Positions 1 through 11,100 of a stretch of 64,000 bases of DNA are shown in pieces. The notes beneath the pieces are model-generated. The model saw only the letters and a list, made by a program, of their open reading frames with translations, did not search any database and had not been told where the DNA came from. The translations under genes and the position numbers were made by a program. The stretch lies in contig NZ_CP034783.1 in the NCBI RefSeq assembly GCF_006094435.1, forward strand, positions 461,001 to 525,000, written 5' to 3'. Origin of the DNA: Pseudomonas sp. MPC6. GTDB lineage: Bacteria > Pseudomonadota > Gammaproteobacteria > Pseudomonadales > Pseudomonadaceae. The first letter of the stretch is position 1, and each line of letters opens with the position of its first letter.

Positions 1-862
1 CATAACCTTCGCCAGCGAAGGTGTTCTTGCCATCTTTGGCGATGGACAGGTGAACGTGCATACCCGAACCGTTATCGCCGTACAGTGGCTTAGGCATGAA
101 GGTCGCGGTGCGGCCGTATGCGTCGGCAACGTTGTGTACGCAGTACTTCAGGGTCTGAACTTCGTCAGCCTTGGCTACCAGGGTGTTGAACTTCACACCG
201 ATTTCGTTCTGGCCGGCAGTCGCCACTTCGTGGTGGTGAACTTCGATGACCAGGCCCATTTCTTCCATGGCGTTGCACATGGAGGTACGGATTTCGTGGT
301 CGTGGTCGAATGGCGGAACAGGGAAATAGCCGCCTTTGACGCCTGGACGGTGGCCGCGGTTGCCGCCTTCCACGTCCTGGTCGGACATCCACGAACCTTG
401 TTCGGAGTAGATTTTGAACATGGAGCCGGAGATATCGGACTTGAACTTCACTTCGTCGAAGATGAAGAATTCAGGCTCTGGACCAACGAATACGGTGTCG
501 CCGATACCGGTCGACTTCAGGTATTCCTCGGCACGCTTGGCGATCGCACGTGGGTCACGGTCGTAGCCTTGCATGGTCGAAGGCTCGATCACGTCGCAGA
601 CCAGGATCAGGGTCGGCTCTTCGGTGAAAGGGTCGAGAACGGCAGTGCTGTCGTCCGGCATCAGGATCATGTCGGAGGCTTCGATGCCTTTCCAGCCAGC
701 GATGGAGGAACCGTCGAACATTTTGCCTTCTTCGAAGAAAGCGTCATCCAGCGCGTCGCGAGCCGGCATGGTCACGTGGTGCTGAGTGCCTTTGGTGTCC
801 GTGAAGCGCAGATCAATCCACTTGACGTCATGATCTTTGATGAGTTGAACCGACTTCGACAT
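1..862 (-). CDS. glnA: Glutamine synthetase type I, N-terminal part (runs off window)
   Basis: Makes glutamine from glutamate, ammonia and ATP in the cytoplasm and is the entry point of ammonia assimilation. The start is ATG at 860-862 behind a GGAGG-like ribosome site, and about 287 codons are present before the window edge. Visible family motifs are FDGSSIAGW near residue 50, GPEPEFF, the [10 protein letters not shown] metal/ammonia region and NGSGMHVH. The C-terminal third, with the adenylylation tyrosine, lies outside. A -24/-12 promoter element sits about 100 bases upstream, which fits NtrC-controlled expression. The gene diverges from thiI. Identity is firm; only the truncation by the window limits it. 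Confidence 0.97.
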   Translation of the reverse strand, partial: MSKSVQLIKDHDVKWIDLRFTDTKGTQHHVTMPARDALDDAFFEEGKMFDGSSIAGWKGIEASDMILMPDDSTAVLDPFTEEPTLILVCDVIEPSTMQGYDRDPRAIAKRAEEYLKSTGIGDTVFVGPEPEFFIFDEVKFKSDISGSMFKIYSEQGSWMSDQDVEGGNRGHRPGVKGGYFPVPPFDHDHEIRTSMCNAMEEMGLVIEVHHHEVATAGQNEIGVKFNTLVAKADEVQTLKYCVHNVADAYGRTATFMPKPLYGDNGSGMHVHLSIAKDGKNTFAGEGY

Positions 863-1193
863 AGTGTCCTCCGGGTGGATTCGGGCTTGGGTAGTGGATG
901 CCCTTGGAATGTGGGTGATGCCGGCGCGAATACTCTGCCAAGGCAACCTGCCTCACAAGGGAGCAAATTGCATGCCAGTGCCCCATCATGGTTTTTTTGC
1001 CCCAATATCACGCTTATAAAGGCTTGATCAGTCAGAAAGAACAAATTCACGCCCTGTAATGTGGCGCCAAATTCAATAAATGACCTGTTTTGGTGCGCGA
1101 CAAACCTTCTGTAGATTAACTGGTTAAACCTTGAGCAATTTCCGCTATAATCCGCGCCCCCCTTTTTCGGCTGGCCCAGCGCGCGCTGTTTTC
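863..1193. other. Divergent glnA/thiI intergenic region
   Basis: This 331-base gap holds the glnA -24/-12 element and, near its right end, a TATAAT hexamer (1146-1151) that could be the -10 box of a thiI promoter. The matching -35 region is weak. No gene or REP element is visible here. Confidence 0.6.
962..977 (-). promoter_or_regulatory. Candidate sigma-54 (-24/-12) promoter of glnA
   Basis: On the minus strand the sequence reads TGGCATGCAATTTGCT, with GG and GC exactly 12 bases apart, as in the TGGCACG-N4-TTGCW consensus. It lies about 100 bases before the glnA start. Enteric and pseudomonad glnA genes are known sigma-54/NtrC targets. No convincing full NtrC palindrome was identified by eye. 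Confidence 0.7.
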
Positions 1194-2648
1194 ATGAAAC
1201 TAATCGTAAAAGTCTTTCCCGAGATCACCATCAAGAGCCGCCCGGTACGGATGCGTTTCATCCGCCAGTTGGCCAAAAACATCCGTACCGTGCTCCGCGA
1301 CCTGGACCCGGCTGTGGTGGTGAACGGTGTGTGGGACAATCTCGAGCTGGAAACCCGCGTCAGCGAGCCCAAGGCCCTGAAGGAGATGACCGAGCGCCTG
1401 AGCTGCATGCCGGGTATCGCGCATTTCCTGCAGGTCGACGAATACCCGTTGGGCGATTTCGACGACATCGTTGCCAAGTGCAAGCAGCACTTCGGCGAGG
1501 CGCTGGCCGGGAAAATCTTTTCGGTGCGCTGCAAGCGGGCCGGCAAGCATGAATTCAGCTCGATGGACGTCGAGAAATACGTCGGCAGCCAACTGCGTCG
1601 TCAGTGCGGCGCCGCCGGAATCTCGCTGAAAGAGCCGGAAATCGAAGTCCGCATCGAAATTCGCGACAAACGGTTGTTCGTGATCCACAACCAGCACAAC
1701 AGCATCGGCGGTTATCCGCTGGGTGCCCTGGAACAGACGCTTGTACTGATGTCCGGCGGCTTCGATTCCACCGTTGCCGCCTACCAGATCATGCGCCGTG
1801 GGCTGATGAGCCATTTCTGCTTCTTCAATCTGGGCGGGCGTGCCCATGAACTGGGCGTCATGGAGGTCGCGCATTTCATCTGGAAGAAGTACGGAAGCTC
1901 CCAACGCGTGTTATTTGTCAGTGTGCCGTTCGAGGAAGTACTGGGAGAAATTCTCGGGAAAGTCGATAACAGTCATATGGGCGTAGTTTTGAAGCGTATG
2001 ATGTTGCGCGCTGCTTCCCGTATTGCCGATCGGCTGGAAATCGAAGCGCTGGTCACCGGTGAAGCGATTTCCCAGGTGTCGAGCCAGACGCTGCCGAACC
2101 TGTCCGTGATCGACTGCGTGACCGACAAGCTGGTCTTGCGCCCGCTGATCGCCAGTCACAAGCAGGACATCATCGACCTGGCTAACGAAATCGGTACCGC
2201 CGACTTCGCCAAGCACATGCCGGAATATTGCGGGGTCATCTCGGTGAACCCCAAGACCCACGCCAAGCGTCCACGCGTGGAGTACGAAGAACAGCAGTTC
2301 GACATGGCAGTCCTTGAGCGTGCGCTCGAGAACGCCAAGCTGGTGCCGATCGATCGAGTGATCGACGAATTGGGCCAGGATTTGCAGATCGAAGAAGTCA
2401 GCGAAGCACTGGCCGGTCAGATCATCATCGACATCCGTCATCCGGATGCCGCTGAAGACGAGCCGATGGAACTCGCTGGCATTGAGGTACAGACGATGCC
2501 GTTTTATGCATTGAACGCTCGTTTCAAGGAACTGGACCCTACTCGCCAGTACCTGCTGTATTGCGACAAAGGCGTGATGAGTCGCCTGCATGCCCACCAT
2601 TTGCTCAGTGAGGGGCATGCCAATGTGCGCGTTTATCGACCGAGCTAA
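1194..2648 (+). CDS. thiI: tRNA 4-thiouridine synthetase / thiamine thiolation protein ThiI
   Basis: Inserts sulfur at U8 of tRNA and supplies sulfur for thiazole synthesis. The protein has 484 residues from the ATG at 1194; a longer in-frame reading from 1131 would run across the likely promoter and is rejected. The order is N-terminal ferredoxin-like/THUMP domain, PP-loop pyrophosphatase with SGGFDST, and a C-terminal rhodanese domain ending in YCDKGVMS, whose cysteine should carry the persulfide. The rhodanese extension is the enterobacterial/pseudomonad long form. It is a single gene between glnA and typA, as in other pseudomonads. Confidence 0.96.
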   Translation: MKLIVKVFPEITIKSRPVRMRFIRQLAKNIRTVLRDLDPAVVVNGVWDNLELETRVSEPKALKEMTERLSCMPGIAHFLQVDEYPLGDFDDIVAKCKQHFGEALAGKIFSVRCKRAGKHEFSSMDVEKYVGSQLRRQCGAAGISLKEPEIEVRIEIRDKRLFVIHNQHNSIGGYPLGALEQTLVLMSGGFDSTVAAYQIMRRGLMSHFCFFNLGGRAHELGVMEVAHFIWKKYGSSQRVLFVSVPFEEVLGEILGKVDNSHMGVVLKRMMLRAASRIADRLEIEALVTGEAISQVSSQTLPNLSVIDCVTDKLVLRPLIASHKQDIIDLANEIGTADFAKHMPEYCGVISVNPKTHAKRPRVEYEEQQFDMAVLERALENAKLVPIDRVIDELGQDLQIEEVSEALAGQIIIDIRHPDAAEDEPMELAGIEVQTMPFYALNARFKELDPTRQYLLYCDKGVMSRLHAHHLLSEGHANVRVYRPS

Positions 2649-2787
2649 GAGCCCGGGGCTGTATGCCTGTGGCCTGCGTCACCGGCCCCCCGACTCTGCC
2701 GTCAAGCTGTAACGGCAAGGCCTGACTCTACTGTAAATCGCTGCCAAGACTTGTCAGCACACCGAATCCTCTGATCGAGATACACAA

Positions 2788-4608
2788 GTGATCGAAAATC
2801 TACGCAACATCGCCATCATTGCTCACGTTGACCATGGTAAAACCACCCTGGTAGACAAACTCTTGCGTCAATCCGGCACCCTGGAGCGCAACGAGCTCAA
2901 CGACGAGCGCGTGATGGACTCCAACGACCAGGAGAAAGAGCGCGGTATTACCATTCTGGCGAAAAACACCGCCATCAACTGGAACGGCTACCACATCAAC
3001 ATCGTGGACACCCCGGGCCACGCCGACTTCGGCGGCGAAGTTGAACGCGTTATGTCGATGGTCGACTCCGTTCTGCTGCTGGTTGACGCTCAAGACGGCC
3101 CTATGCCGCAAACCCGTTTCGTGACCAAGAAGGCTTTCGAAGCCGGCCTGCGTCCAATCGTGGTGATCAACAAGGTTGACCGTCCAGGCGCGCGTCCGGA
3201 CTGGGTTCTGGACCAGATCTTCGACCTGTTCGACAACCTCGGTGCTACCGAAGAACAGCTGGACTTCAAAGTCGTCTACGCCTCGGCCCTGAACGGCATT
3301 GCCGGTCTGGAACACACCGACATGGCTGAAGACATGACCCCGCTGTACCAGTCGATCGTCGACAACGTACCGGCGCCGAAAGTTGACCGTGACGGTCCGT
3401 TCCAGATGCAAATCTCGGCACTGGACTACAACAGCTTCCTGGGCATCATCGGCGTTGGCCGTATCGCTCGTGGTCGCGTCAAGCCGAACACCCAGGTTGT
3501 AGCGATCGATGCCGACGGCAAGCGCCGTAACGGTCGTATCCTGAAGCTGATGGGTCACCACGGCCTGCACCGTGTAGACGTTGACGAAGCAGCTGCCGGC
3601 GACATCGTCTGCATCAGCGGCTTCGATTCGCTGTTCATCTCCGACACTCTGTGCGACCCACTGAACGTCGAAGCGATGAAGCCGCTGACCGTTGACGAAC
3701 CAACCGTTTCGATGACCTTCCAGGTTAACGACTCGCCGTTCTGCGGCCGTGAAGGCAAGTTCGTCACCAGCCGTAACATCAAAGAGCGTCTGGACAAGGA
3801 ACTGCTCTACAACGTTGCCCTGCGCGTTGAAGAAGGCGACACCGCCGACAAGTTCAAAGTGTCTGGCCGTGGCGAGCTGCACTTGTCCGTACTGATCGAA
3901 ACCATGCGTCGCGAAGGCTTCGAAATGGGTGTTGGTCGTCCGGAAGTGATCATCCGCATGGTTGACGGCGTCAAGCACGAACCGTACGAAAACGTGACCA
4001 TCGACCTGCCGGAAGAATCGCAAGGTTCGATCATGGAACAGATCGGTATCCGTAAAGGCGACCTGACCAACATGGTTCCGGATGGCAAGGGCCGTGTGCG
4101 CCTTGAGTACAACATCCCGGCACGTGGCCTGATCGGTTTCCGTAACGAGTTCCTGACCCTGACTTCGGGCGCTGGCATCCTGACCTCGATCTTCGACCGT
4201 TACGACGTGATGAAGTCCGGCGACATGTCCGGCCGTCAGAACGGCGTGCTGGTATCGGTAGCTACCGGTAAGGCGCTGACTTACTCGCTGGAAACCCTGC
4301 AAGCTCGCGGCAAACTGTTCCTGGGTCACGGCGAAGACGTGTACGAAGGTCAAATCGTCGGCATCAACAGCCGCGACAACGACCTGGGCGTCAACCCAAC
4401 CAAAGGCAAGAAGCTCGACAACATGCGTGCTTCGGGTAAAGACGAAACCATCGCTCTGGTTCCGCCTATCCGCTTCACCCTGGAGCAGGCTCTGGAATTC
4501 GTTCAAGAAGACGAATTGTGCGAAGTCACTCCTAAGTCCATCCGTCTTCGCAAGAAGATCCTGGGCGAAAGCGAGCGTACCCGCGCTGCCAAGAAAAGCA
4601 GCAACTGA
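2788..4608 (+). CDS. typA: Ribosome-associated translational GTPase TypA/BipA
   Basis: A 606-residue translational GTPase of the EF-G/LepA superfamily that binds 70S ribosomes and matters in stress and cold growth. Translation starts at GTG 2788. The G-domain motifs are clear: [10 protein letters not shown] (G1), [10 protein letters not shown] (G3) and [10 protein letters not shown] (G4), followed by the beta-barrel, EF-G-like III/V folds and the TypA-specific C-terminus. Codon use is highly optimised, suggesting strong expression. A rho-independent terminator follows immediately, so the gene is probably monocistronic. Confidence 0.97.
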   Translation: MIENLRNIAIIAHVDHGKTTLVDKLLRQSGTLERNELNDERVMDSNDQEKERGITILAKNTAINWNGYHINIVDTPGHADFGGEVERVMSMVDSVLLLVDAQDGPMPQTRFVTKKAFEAGLRPIVVINKVDRPGARPDWVLDQIFDLFDNLGATEEQLDFKVVYASALNGIAGLEHTDMAEDMTPLYQSIVDNVPAPKVDRDGPFQMQISALDYNSFLGIIGVGRIARGRVKPNTQVVAIDADGKRRNGRILKLMGHHGLHRVDVDEAAAGDIVCISGFDSLFISDTLCDPLNVEAMKPLTVDEPTVSMTFQVNDSPFCGREGKFVTSRNIKERLDKELLYNVALRVEEGDTADKFKVSGRGELHLSVLIETMRREGFEMGVGRPEVIIRMVDGVKHEPYENVTIDLPEESQGSIMEQIGIRKGDLTNMVPDGKGRVRLEYNIPARGLIGFRNEFLTLTSGAGILTSIFDRYDVMKSGDMSGRQNGVLVSVATGKALTYSLETLQARGKLFLGHGEDVYEGQIVGINSRDNDLGVNPTKGKKLDNMRASGKDETIALVPPIRFTLEQALEFVQEDELCEVTPKSIRLRKKILGESERTRAAKKSSN

Positions 4609-4628
4609 GTTTCGACTTAGTTAGCAGC

Positions 4629-4672
4629 TAAAAAAACGCCCCCGGATCGCGAGATCCAGGGGCGTTTTTTTA
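4629..4672 (+). terminator. Rho-independent terminator of typA
   Basis: A-tract, then ACGCCCC-GGATC-GCGA-GATCC-A-GGGGCGT and a run of seven T. The stem is nearly perfect with a GCGA tetraloop. The flanking A and T tracts make it usable in both directions, so it may also stop transcripts coming from the right. Confidence 0.9.
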
Positions 4673-4702
4673 TGTCTGGGGTTTGTGTGGTGTTTGTTCT
4701 GG

Positions 4703-4803
4703 CCCCTTCGCTGGCAAGCCAGCTCCTGCAGGGGTGGTGTTGGACGCAGATTCTGTGAACACCACCAATCCCTGCGGGAGCGGGCTTGCCCGCGAAGGGG
4801 CCC
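4703..4803. repeat. REP pair (inverted)
   Basis: Two oppositely oriented copies of the Pseudomonas REP core (CTTCGCTGGCAAGCCAGCTCC and GGGAGCGGGCTTGCCCGCGAAG) are separated by about 35 bases between typA and the ykgJ-like gene. Confidence 0.85.
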
Positions 4804-4825
4804 GCTCAGGCAGCGAGATTCCGGA

Positions 4826-5269
4826 TCAGAATTTCTCGAGGCTCCGACGGCTCTCGCTGGTCTCACGCGCCACTTCTTTGGGCTTGTACGCGCAATACCC
4901 CGGCCGCGGCCCGATTTTCGGGTGATTACGGCAAGTATCCGGGCGCTTTTCATAAATAGTGCACAGACGGCTCTTACGATCCAGGTACAGGCAATCGTTG
5001 TTGCTCATGCGCTGGAGGGTGAAGATCTCGGACTTCTGGTTGTAGCGCTCGACGATCCCTTCCTTCTGCAAGCGCTTGGCGATGTTCTTCGCTGGCTCGC
5101 CGCGCTCGAATTCGTCGACAATACCGATACGGATCAGATCCTTGATCTTGACCTCGACCGGCAGCGTGCAGCAGCTGGACACGCAGGAACCGCACATCGG
5201 CGCAGAGTACTTGGCCCAGGTATCGAGGCGATCGATCTCCGCGGCGGCGATCAGGTTGGACTTCATCAT
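4826..5269 (-). CDS. YkgJ-family cysteine-cluster protein
   Basis: A 147-residue cytoplasmic protein of the YkgJ (Fe/Zn-chelating cysteine cluster) family. Eight cysteines appear in the family arrangement: CGSCVSSCC near residue 26, then NDCLYLD, RLCTIYEKRPDTC and PGYC. Such spacing suggests a bound metal or Fe-S centre, but the biochemical role of the family is not established. An adjacent Met at residue 2 is an alternative start. It stands alone, convergent to typA and divergent from glgP. Confidence 0.85.
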   Translation of the reverse strand: MMKSNLIAAAEIDRLDTWAKYSAPMCGSCVSSCCTLPVEVKIKDLIRIGIVDEFERGEPAKNIAKRLQKEGIVERYNQKSEIFTLQRMSNNDCLYLDRKSRLCTIYEKRPDTCRNHPKIGPRPGYCAYKPKEVARETSESRRSLEKF

Positions 5270-5524
5270 CGATTGTTACCAGCGTGTGCATCAGGGCGCG
5301 CGATCATACCGGGACTGGTGGATTTTTGAACAACCTTTCGCCAGTTTTTTTCATGAATGTCCAATGAGCGCTGTATTCCGGCACGGGCCCTGCATTCTTT
5401 CCGGTGCGCGACAAGGTAATGTGGATCTATCTCACACTAACGGGGAAAACTGCCGAACCAGAGTTCCAACGACCTGTCTGACCGTCTAGGCTCAACTATT
5501 CCACGCTTGCCCGAGGTCCTATTG

Positions 5525-7975
5525 ATGACTCAAGAACCACTTGTTCGCGAAGCCGAGGTGGCCGCATTTCGCGACGCCGTCTTGACCAAGCTCACCTATG
5601 CGGTGGGCAAAGACCCGGATCACGCCTTCGACCACGACTGGTTCGAGGCCATAGCCCTGGCAGCGCGCGATCACATGGTCGAGCACTGGATGGATCACAC
5701 CCGGCAGATCTACCGCAAAGGTCAGAAACGGGTTTACTACCTCTCCCTGGAATTTCTTATCGGCCGGCTGCTCTACGACAGCCTCAGCAACCTCGGCCTG
5801 CTGGATGTGGCCCGCGAGGCCATGACCGAACTCGGCGTCGACCTTGAGCGCATCCGCCTGCTGGAGCCCGATGCGGCCCTTGGCAACGGTGGCCTCGGTC
5901 GTCTGGCCGCGTGCTTCATGGAAAGCATGTCGACCCTCGGCATCGCCGGGCACGGCTACGGCATTCGTTATGAGCACGGCTTGTTCCGTCAGGCCATCGT
6001 CGATGGCTGGCAGCAGGAACAGACCGAACACTGGCTGGATTTCGGCAACCCGTGGGAGTTCGAGCGGCCGGAGGTGGTTTATCCGATCGGTTTTGGCGGC
6101 AGCGTCGAAACCGTCACTGACGAAACAGGCAAATCCAAGCAAGTCTGGACCCCGGCGGAAACCGTGCGCGCGATTGCCTACGACACCCCGGTGGTCGGCT
6201 GGCGCGGGGCGAGCGTCAACACGCTGCGCCTGTGGCGTGCCCGCGCCATGGAAGATTTGCACCTGGAGCGCTTCAACGCCGGTGACCACTTGGGCGCCGT
6301 GGCTGAAGTTGCCCGGGCCGAAAGTATTTCCCGGGTACTCTACCCGGCCGACAGCACCGAAGCCGGCCAGGAACTGCGCCTGCGCCAGGAATACTTCTTC
6401 GTCGCCGCGTCCTTGCAGGACTTGCTGCGCCGCCATCGCAACATGCACACCTCGGTCCTGACCCTGGGCGACCACGCGGCCATCCAGCTCAACGACACTC
6501 ACCCCTCGATCGCCGTGGCCGAGCTGATGCGCCAGCTGGTCGACGTGTACGACGTGGCGTGGGACGCCGCCTGGCAGGTCACCGTCGACACGCTGTCCTA
6601 CACCAACCACACGCTGTTGCCGGAAGCGCTGGAAACCTGGCCGGTCGGGTTGATGGAGCGCATGCTGCCGCGGCACATGCAGATCATTTACCTGATCAAT
6701 GCCCAGCACATCGACTCGCTGAGGGCCAAGGGCGTCCATGACTTCGAAGTGCTGCGGGCTGTGTCGCTGATCGAAGAAGACAACGGCCGTCGTGTGCGCA
6801 TGGGTAACCTGGCGTTCCTCGGTTCCCACAGTGTCAACGGCGTATCCGCGCTGCACACGCAACTGATGCGCAAAACCGTGTTCTCCGAGCTGCACAAGCT
6901 CTACCCGGAGCGGATCAACAACAAGACCAACGGCATTACCTTCCGCCGCTGGCTGTACCAGGCCAACCCCGAGCTGACCTCGATGATGGTCGATGCCCTC
7001 GGCCCGGATCTGCTCAATAACGCTGAAGAGCGCTTGCGCGACCTGGAACCCTTTGCCGAGAAAGCCGCGTTCCGCAAGGCGTTTGCCGACCAGCGCCTGC
7101 ACAGCAAGAAAGCTCTGGCGTTTATCATCCACGAGCGGCTGGGGGTGGCGGTCAACCCGGCGGCGATGTTCGACGTACAGGTCAAGCGGATCCACGAATA
7201 CAAACGCCAGTTGCTGAACCTGCTGCACACCGTCGCGCTCTATCAGGCGATTCGCGCAGAGCCGGAAGTCGACTGGGTACCGCGGGTGAAGATCTTCGCC
7301 GGCAAGGCCGCAGCCAGTTATCACCAGGCCAAGCTCATCATCAAGTTGACCAACGACATTGCCCGGGTCGTGAACAACGACCCGACCGTGCGCGGCTTGC
7401 TCAAAGTGGTGTTCCTGCCCAACTACAACGTCAGCCTGGCGGAAAGCATCATTCCGGCGGCGGATTTGTCGGAGCAGATTTCTACCGCGGGCTTCGAGGC
7501 GTCGGGCACCAGCAACATGAAGTTCGGCCTCAACGGTGCGTTGACCATCGGCACCCTGGACGGGGCCAACGTGGAAATGTGCGAGTTCATCGGCGCCGAA
7601 CACATGTTCATCTTCGGCCTCAGCGCCCAGCAGGTCGAGGCGCGCAAGCAGAACCACGAGTTTAATGCGACGCCGGATATCGCCGCGTCCCACCGCCTGA
7701 ATGACGTGCTGCAGGCCATTCGCGGCGGCGTGTTCTCGCCGGATGATCCGTCGCGTTATACCGGGCTGATCGATTCGCTGATCGACTACGACCGTTTCCT
7801 GGTCTGCGCCGACTTCGATTCCTACTGGGACGCGCAGATGCGCGTTGAAGCCCATTGGCACGATTCCCAGGCATGGTGGCGTTCGGCGGTATTGAACACC
7901 TCCCGGATGGGCTGGTTCTCTTCCGACCGGACCATTCGCGAGTACGCCACGGATATCTGGAAAGCGCTGGAGTAA
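5525..7975 (+). CDS. glgP: Glycogen/maltodextrin phosphorylase
   Basis: Releases glucose-1-phosphate from glycogen or maltodextrins by PLP-dependent phosphorolysis. From ATG 5525 the protein has 816 residues; a TTG at 5507 would add six and is less likely because GAGGTCC just upstream serves the ATG. The PLP-lysine motif EASGTSNMKFGLNGA lies near residue 657, and GNGGLGRLAACF near residue 120 is diagnostic of the family. It is not next to other glycogen genes here, so the link to glycogen turnover rests on family identity. REP sequence follows downstream. Confidence 0.94.
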   Translation: MTQEPLVREAEVAAFRDAVLTKLTYAVGKDPDHAFDHDWFEAIALAARDHMVEHWMDHTRQIYRKGQKRVYYLSLEFLIGRLLYDSLSNLGLLDVAREAMTELGVDLERIRLLEPDAALGNGGLGRLAACFMESMSTLGIAGHGYGIRYEHGLFRQAIVDGWQQEQTEHWLDFGNPWEFERPEVVYPIGFGGSVETVTDETGKSKQVWTPAETVRAIAYDTPVVGWRGASVNTLRLWRARAMEDLHLERFNAGDHLGAVAEVARAESISRVLYPADSTEAGQELRLRQEYFFVAASLQDLLRRHRNMHTSVLTLGDHAAIQLNDTHPSIAVAELMRQLVDVYDVAWDAAWQVTVDTLSYTNHTLLPEALETWPVGLMERMLPRHMQIIYLINAQHIDSLRAKGVHDFEVLRAVSLIEEDNGRRVRMGNLAFLGSHSVNGVSALHTQLMRKTVFSELHKLYPERINNKTNGITFRRWLYQANPELTSMMVDALGPDLLNNAEERLRDLEPFAEKAAFRKAFADQRLHSKKALAFIIHERLGVAVNPAAMFDVQVKRIHEYKRQLLNLLHTVALYQAIRAEPEVDWVPRVKIFAGKAAASYHQAKLIIKLTNDIARVVNNDPTVRGLLKVVFLPNYNVSLAESIIPAADLSEQISTAGFEASGTSNMKFGLNGALTIGTLDGANVEMCEFIGAEHMFIFGLSAQQVEARKQNHEFNATPDIAASHRLNDVLQAIRGGVFSPDDPSRYTGLIDSLIDYDRFLVCADFDSYWDAQMRVEAHWHDSQAWWRSAVLNTSRMGWFSSDRTIREYATDIWKALE

Positions 7976-8008
7976 GCCTTCGTTCGGGTCGATATAATGT
8001 CGCCCCGG

Positions 8009-8104
8009 AAAAGATCGCAGCCTTCGGCAGCTCCTACAGTCGGCGTTCACCTGACATCGGGTGAATGCGGTCGGTGCAGGCGCTGCCGGACGCTGCGATC
8101 TTTG
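8009..8104. repeat. REP pair, second type (GATCGCAGCCTTCGGCAGCTCC)
   Basis: AAGATCGCAGCCTTCGGCAG at 8011 and its degenerate inverse GCTGCCGGACGCTGCGATC near 8083 form an inverted pair. The core differs from the common GTAGGAGC..GCTTGC class. Upstream in-frame starts for the next gene fall inside it, which argues against them. Confidence 0.75.
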
Positions 8105-8160
8105 CTGTACGGGCTGCGCTAATCTTCTTGGATTGGCCACTGCGCTTAGGGATATCGACC

Positions 8161-11100
8161 ATGCAATGGATGTTCATGCTGATTGGCCTGGTGCTGGGCT
8201 GGATGCTCGACGAGTCGTTCAGCGATGCGCTGTTGGGCGCATTGCTCGGGTTGGGGATCGGCCAGGCCATTTGCATCGGCCGTCTGGGTTCACAGGCCGC
8301 CGAGCAACGCTTGCTGCTTGAAAAGGCACAGGTTGCACTGCATGCGGTCGAGCAGCGTCTGGTCATGTTGGAGGTGTCAGGCGTCAAATCGGCTGAAGTC
8401 CGCGAGCCCGCTCCGTCCGCTGAAATCATTGTCGATGATGTTTCTGCCCAACCCCCCGAATTGATCTGGGAACTCCCGCCCGAACTCGAACCGATATCGG
8501 TTGCGGCCACCGAAACCAGGCCCCCGCCGCCCGTCGATGCCTGGAAACCCGAGCCGGTTGCCCGCAAACCGCATCAATCGGCCATCCCTCGCGACCCCGA
8601 TTTGATCGAACGCGCTATCAGCGTCGTCCGCGCCTGGCTGTTCGGCGGCAACACCGTCCTGCGAGTCGGCGTGGTGCTGTTGTTCCTTGGCCTGGCATTT
8701 CTACTGCGTTATGCCACCGAAGGCATGGTGGTGCCGATTGAGTTGCGTTACGTCGGCGTCGCGACGGCGGCATTGGTCCTCCTGGGGTTGGGTTGGTGGC
8801 TCAGGGCGCGCAACAGCCAATACGCACTGGTGCTGCAAGGCACCGGGATCGCGGTGTTGTACCTGACCGTGTTTGCCGCGATGCGCCTGCATCCGCTGCT
8901 CGATCCATCGACGGCGTTGGCTCTGCTGGTCGCGGTGACGCTGTTCTCGGCGACTCTGGCCATTACCCAGGACGCTTTGGGGCTGGCTGTCGCTGCGGCA
9001 CTCGGCGGTTTCGCGGCGCCTATCCTGACGTCCACCGGCGTCGGCAATCACGTTGTGCTGTTCAGTTACTTCGCCTTGCTCAATGCCGGCATCCTCGCCA
9101 TCGCCTGGTTCAAGGCCTGGCGTTTGCTCAACCTGATCGGTTTTGTCGGCACCTTCGGCATCGGTTTGGCCTGGGGCCTGCGCGCCTATGCACCGGACCT
9201 GTTGTGGAGCACCGAGCCGTTCCTGATTCTGTTCTTCCTGATGTACCTGGCCATCGGCCTGCTATTTGCCCGGCGCAAGCTGCTGGAGAGGGCTGACGCG
9301 GCCGGGGATGACAGCCGCGAGGCGCTGCCGCGCCGATCGTCGCGCAAGGGTGACTATGTCGACGGCACCTTGCTGTTCGGCCCGCCGCTGGTGGGCTTCG
9401 GCTTGCAGTTCGCGTTAGTGCGGCACCTGGATTTCGCCGCGGCGTTCAGTGCGTTGGTGTTGGGCATGATCTACATGGGGCTCGCCCGATGGCTGAACGG
9501 GGGGCGGACCTTGCTGTTGGCGCAAACCTGTCTGGCGCTGGGCGTGATCTTCGCCACCCTGGCGATTCCGCTGGGGCTCGACGCCCGCTGGACGGCTGCC
9601 GCCTGGGCAGTGGAAGGTGCGGGGATTTTCTGGCTCGGCCTGCGTCAGCAACGACCGCTGGCCCGGGCCTTTGCCCTGCTGCTGCAACTGGGTTCGGCGC
9701 TGGCGTTCCTCGGTGAACTGCGCATGGGCGCGAGCAGCCTGCTGGGCGGGGCGCCGCTGGGGGCGTTGATGCTCGGCGGGGCGTTGTTGTTCAGCTTCTA
9801 TCAATTGCGCAGCGCTTTGCCTGGACAGGCTTCGCAGTGGGAGCGTAAAGGGTTGCCAGTGCTGGCCAGCCTCGGTCTGGCCTTTCTGTACTTGCTGGCA
9901 CCGCTGTTCTTCTTCACCCAAGGTACGGCGATCAGTTGGGCGCTGGGGGGGTTGGCGACGCTGTTTGGCGGCTTGCGTCTGCAATCCTGGACGTTCCTGT
10001 TCAGCGCGTTTGCCGTGCAATTACTGGGCGGCGCGGCGTTCCTGCTGGCCGGACCTGATCTGTTCGGGCCGTTGGCCGGCGAAGGTCTGCGCCCCTTGGC
10101 CCATGGCGGTTTCTGGACCCCGTGGGTGCTGGGCCTGGCCGCGATGGTCGGGGCTTGGCGGTTGCAGTTCGGCAACCCTGCCTCGGCGCTCGATACATCG
10201 AGTGTGCAGCGTTTGTCCGACGTGTTGCTGGTGTGGGGCGCGCTCTGGTGGGCGCTGGCGTGGATCGGTGAAGTGCTGCGGTTTGCCCCTGTGAATGTGC
10301 AAGCGACGTTATTGCTGTGGGTCGCGGCGATCAGTGTCGCCTTGTGGGCAATGTTGGCGCTGCGTCTGAAATGGCCGTCATTGGGATTGCTCTGCACCGT
10401 GCTGATGCCCGCCGCCGGCCTGGTATTGCTGGCGGCTTGGCACTCGCGTTATCACCCGGCTGCCGATATCGCCTGGTTAGCCTGGACGGCGGTGTTCGTT
10501 GTGCATTTCATTTCCCTGCGGCGTCTGGCGCCAATGTTGCCGGCGCGTCCCCTGAGCACAGCGCATGTCCTAGGCTGTTGGCTGCTGATCGGGGTACTGG
10601 CGCTGGAGTTGCGCTACGGCTTGATGGTGTTGTCCGAGCACTACAACGCCTGGCGCTGGTTGGGTTGGGCAATGCTGCCAAGCCTGTATCTGGTGCTCGC
10701 GGCTGCGCCCCGTGCCTGGCCTTGGCCGGTGTCGGCTTATCCCCGGGAATACCGTCTATACGCGGCAGCCCCCCTGGCATTGTTGATGCTCGGCTGGTTC
10801 TGGCTGGCGAACGTCGTCAGTGATGGCTCTGCCGAGCCGCTGCCCTATGTGCCACTGATCAACCCGCTGGAGTCAGGCCTGCTGTTCGCGCTGTTCGGCG
10901 TCTACGTCTGGTCACGCAGCGCGGTGACGCAATGGGCGATTCGCAAGGATTACGCCGCGCAAGCCGCGCGGCTGATCGCCGGGGTTTCGCTGTTTGCATT
11001 CTTTACTGCGCTGGTGATGCGCACCGCCCACCACTGGGGCGATGTGCCATTCGAACTGGATGCCTTGCTCGACTCCATGCGGGTTCAGGCCGGCCTCTCC

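Noticed and set aside
5420..5436. TGTGG-N7-TCACA resembling a CRP/Vfr site upstream of glgP
   Set aside because: The spacing is one base too long for the TGTGA-N6-TCACA symmetry, so it is not a credible site.
5519..8140. 873-codon minus-strand frame opposite glgP
   Set aside because: Shadow of glgP codon bias; composition rich in Arg/His/Gln with no domain.
8061..8160. Earlier start codons for the DUF2339 protein
   Set aside because: They fall inside a REP pair, and the extra residues do not resemble the family N-terminus; ATG 8161 is preferred.
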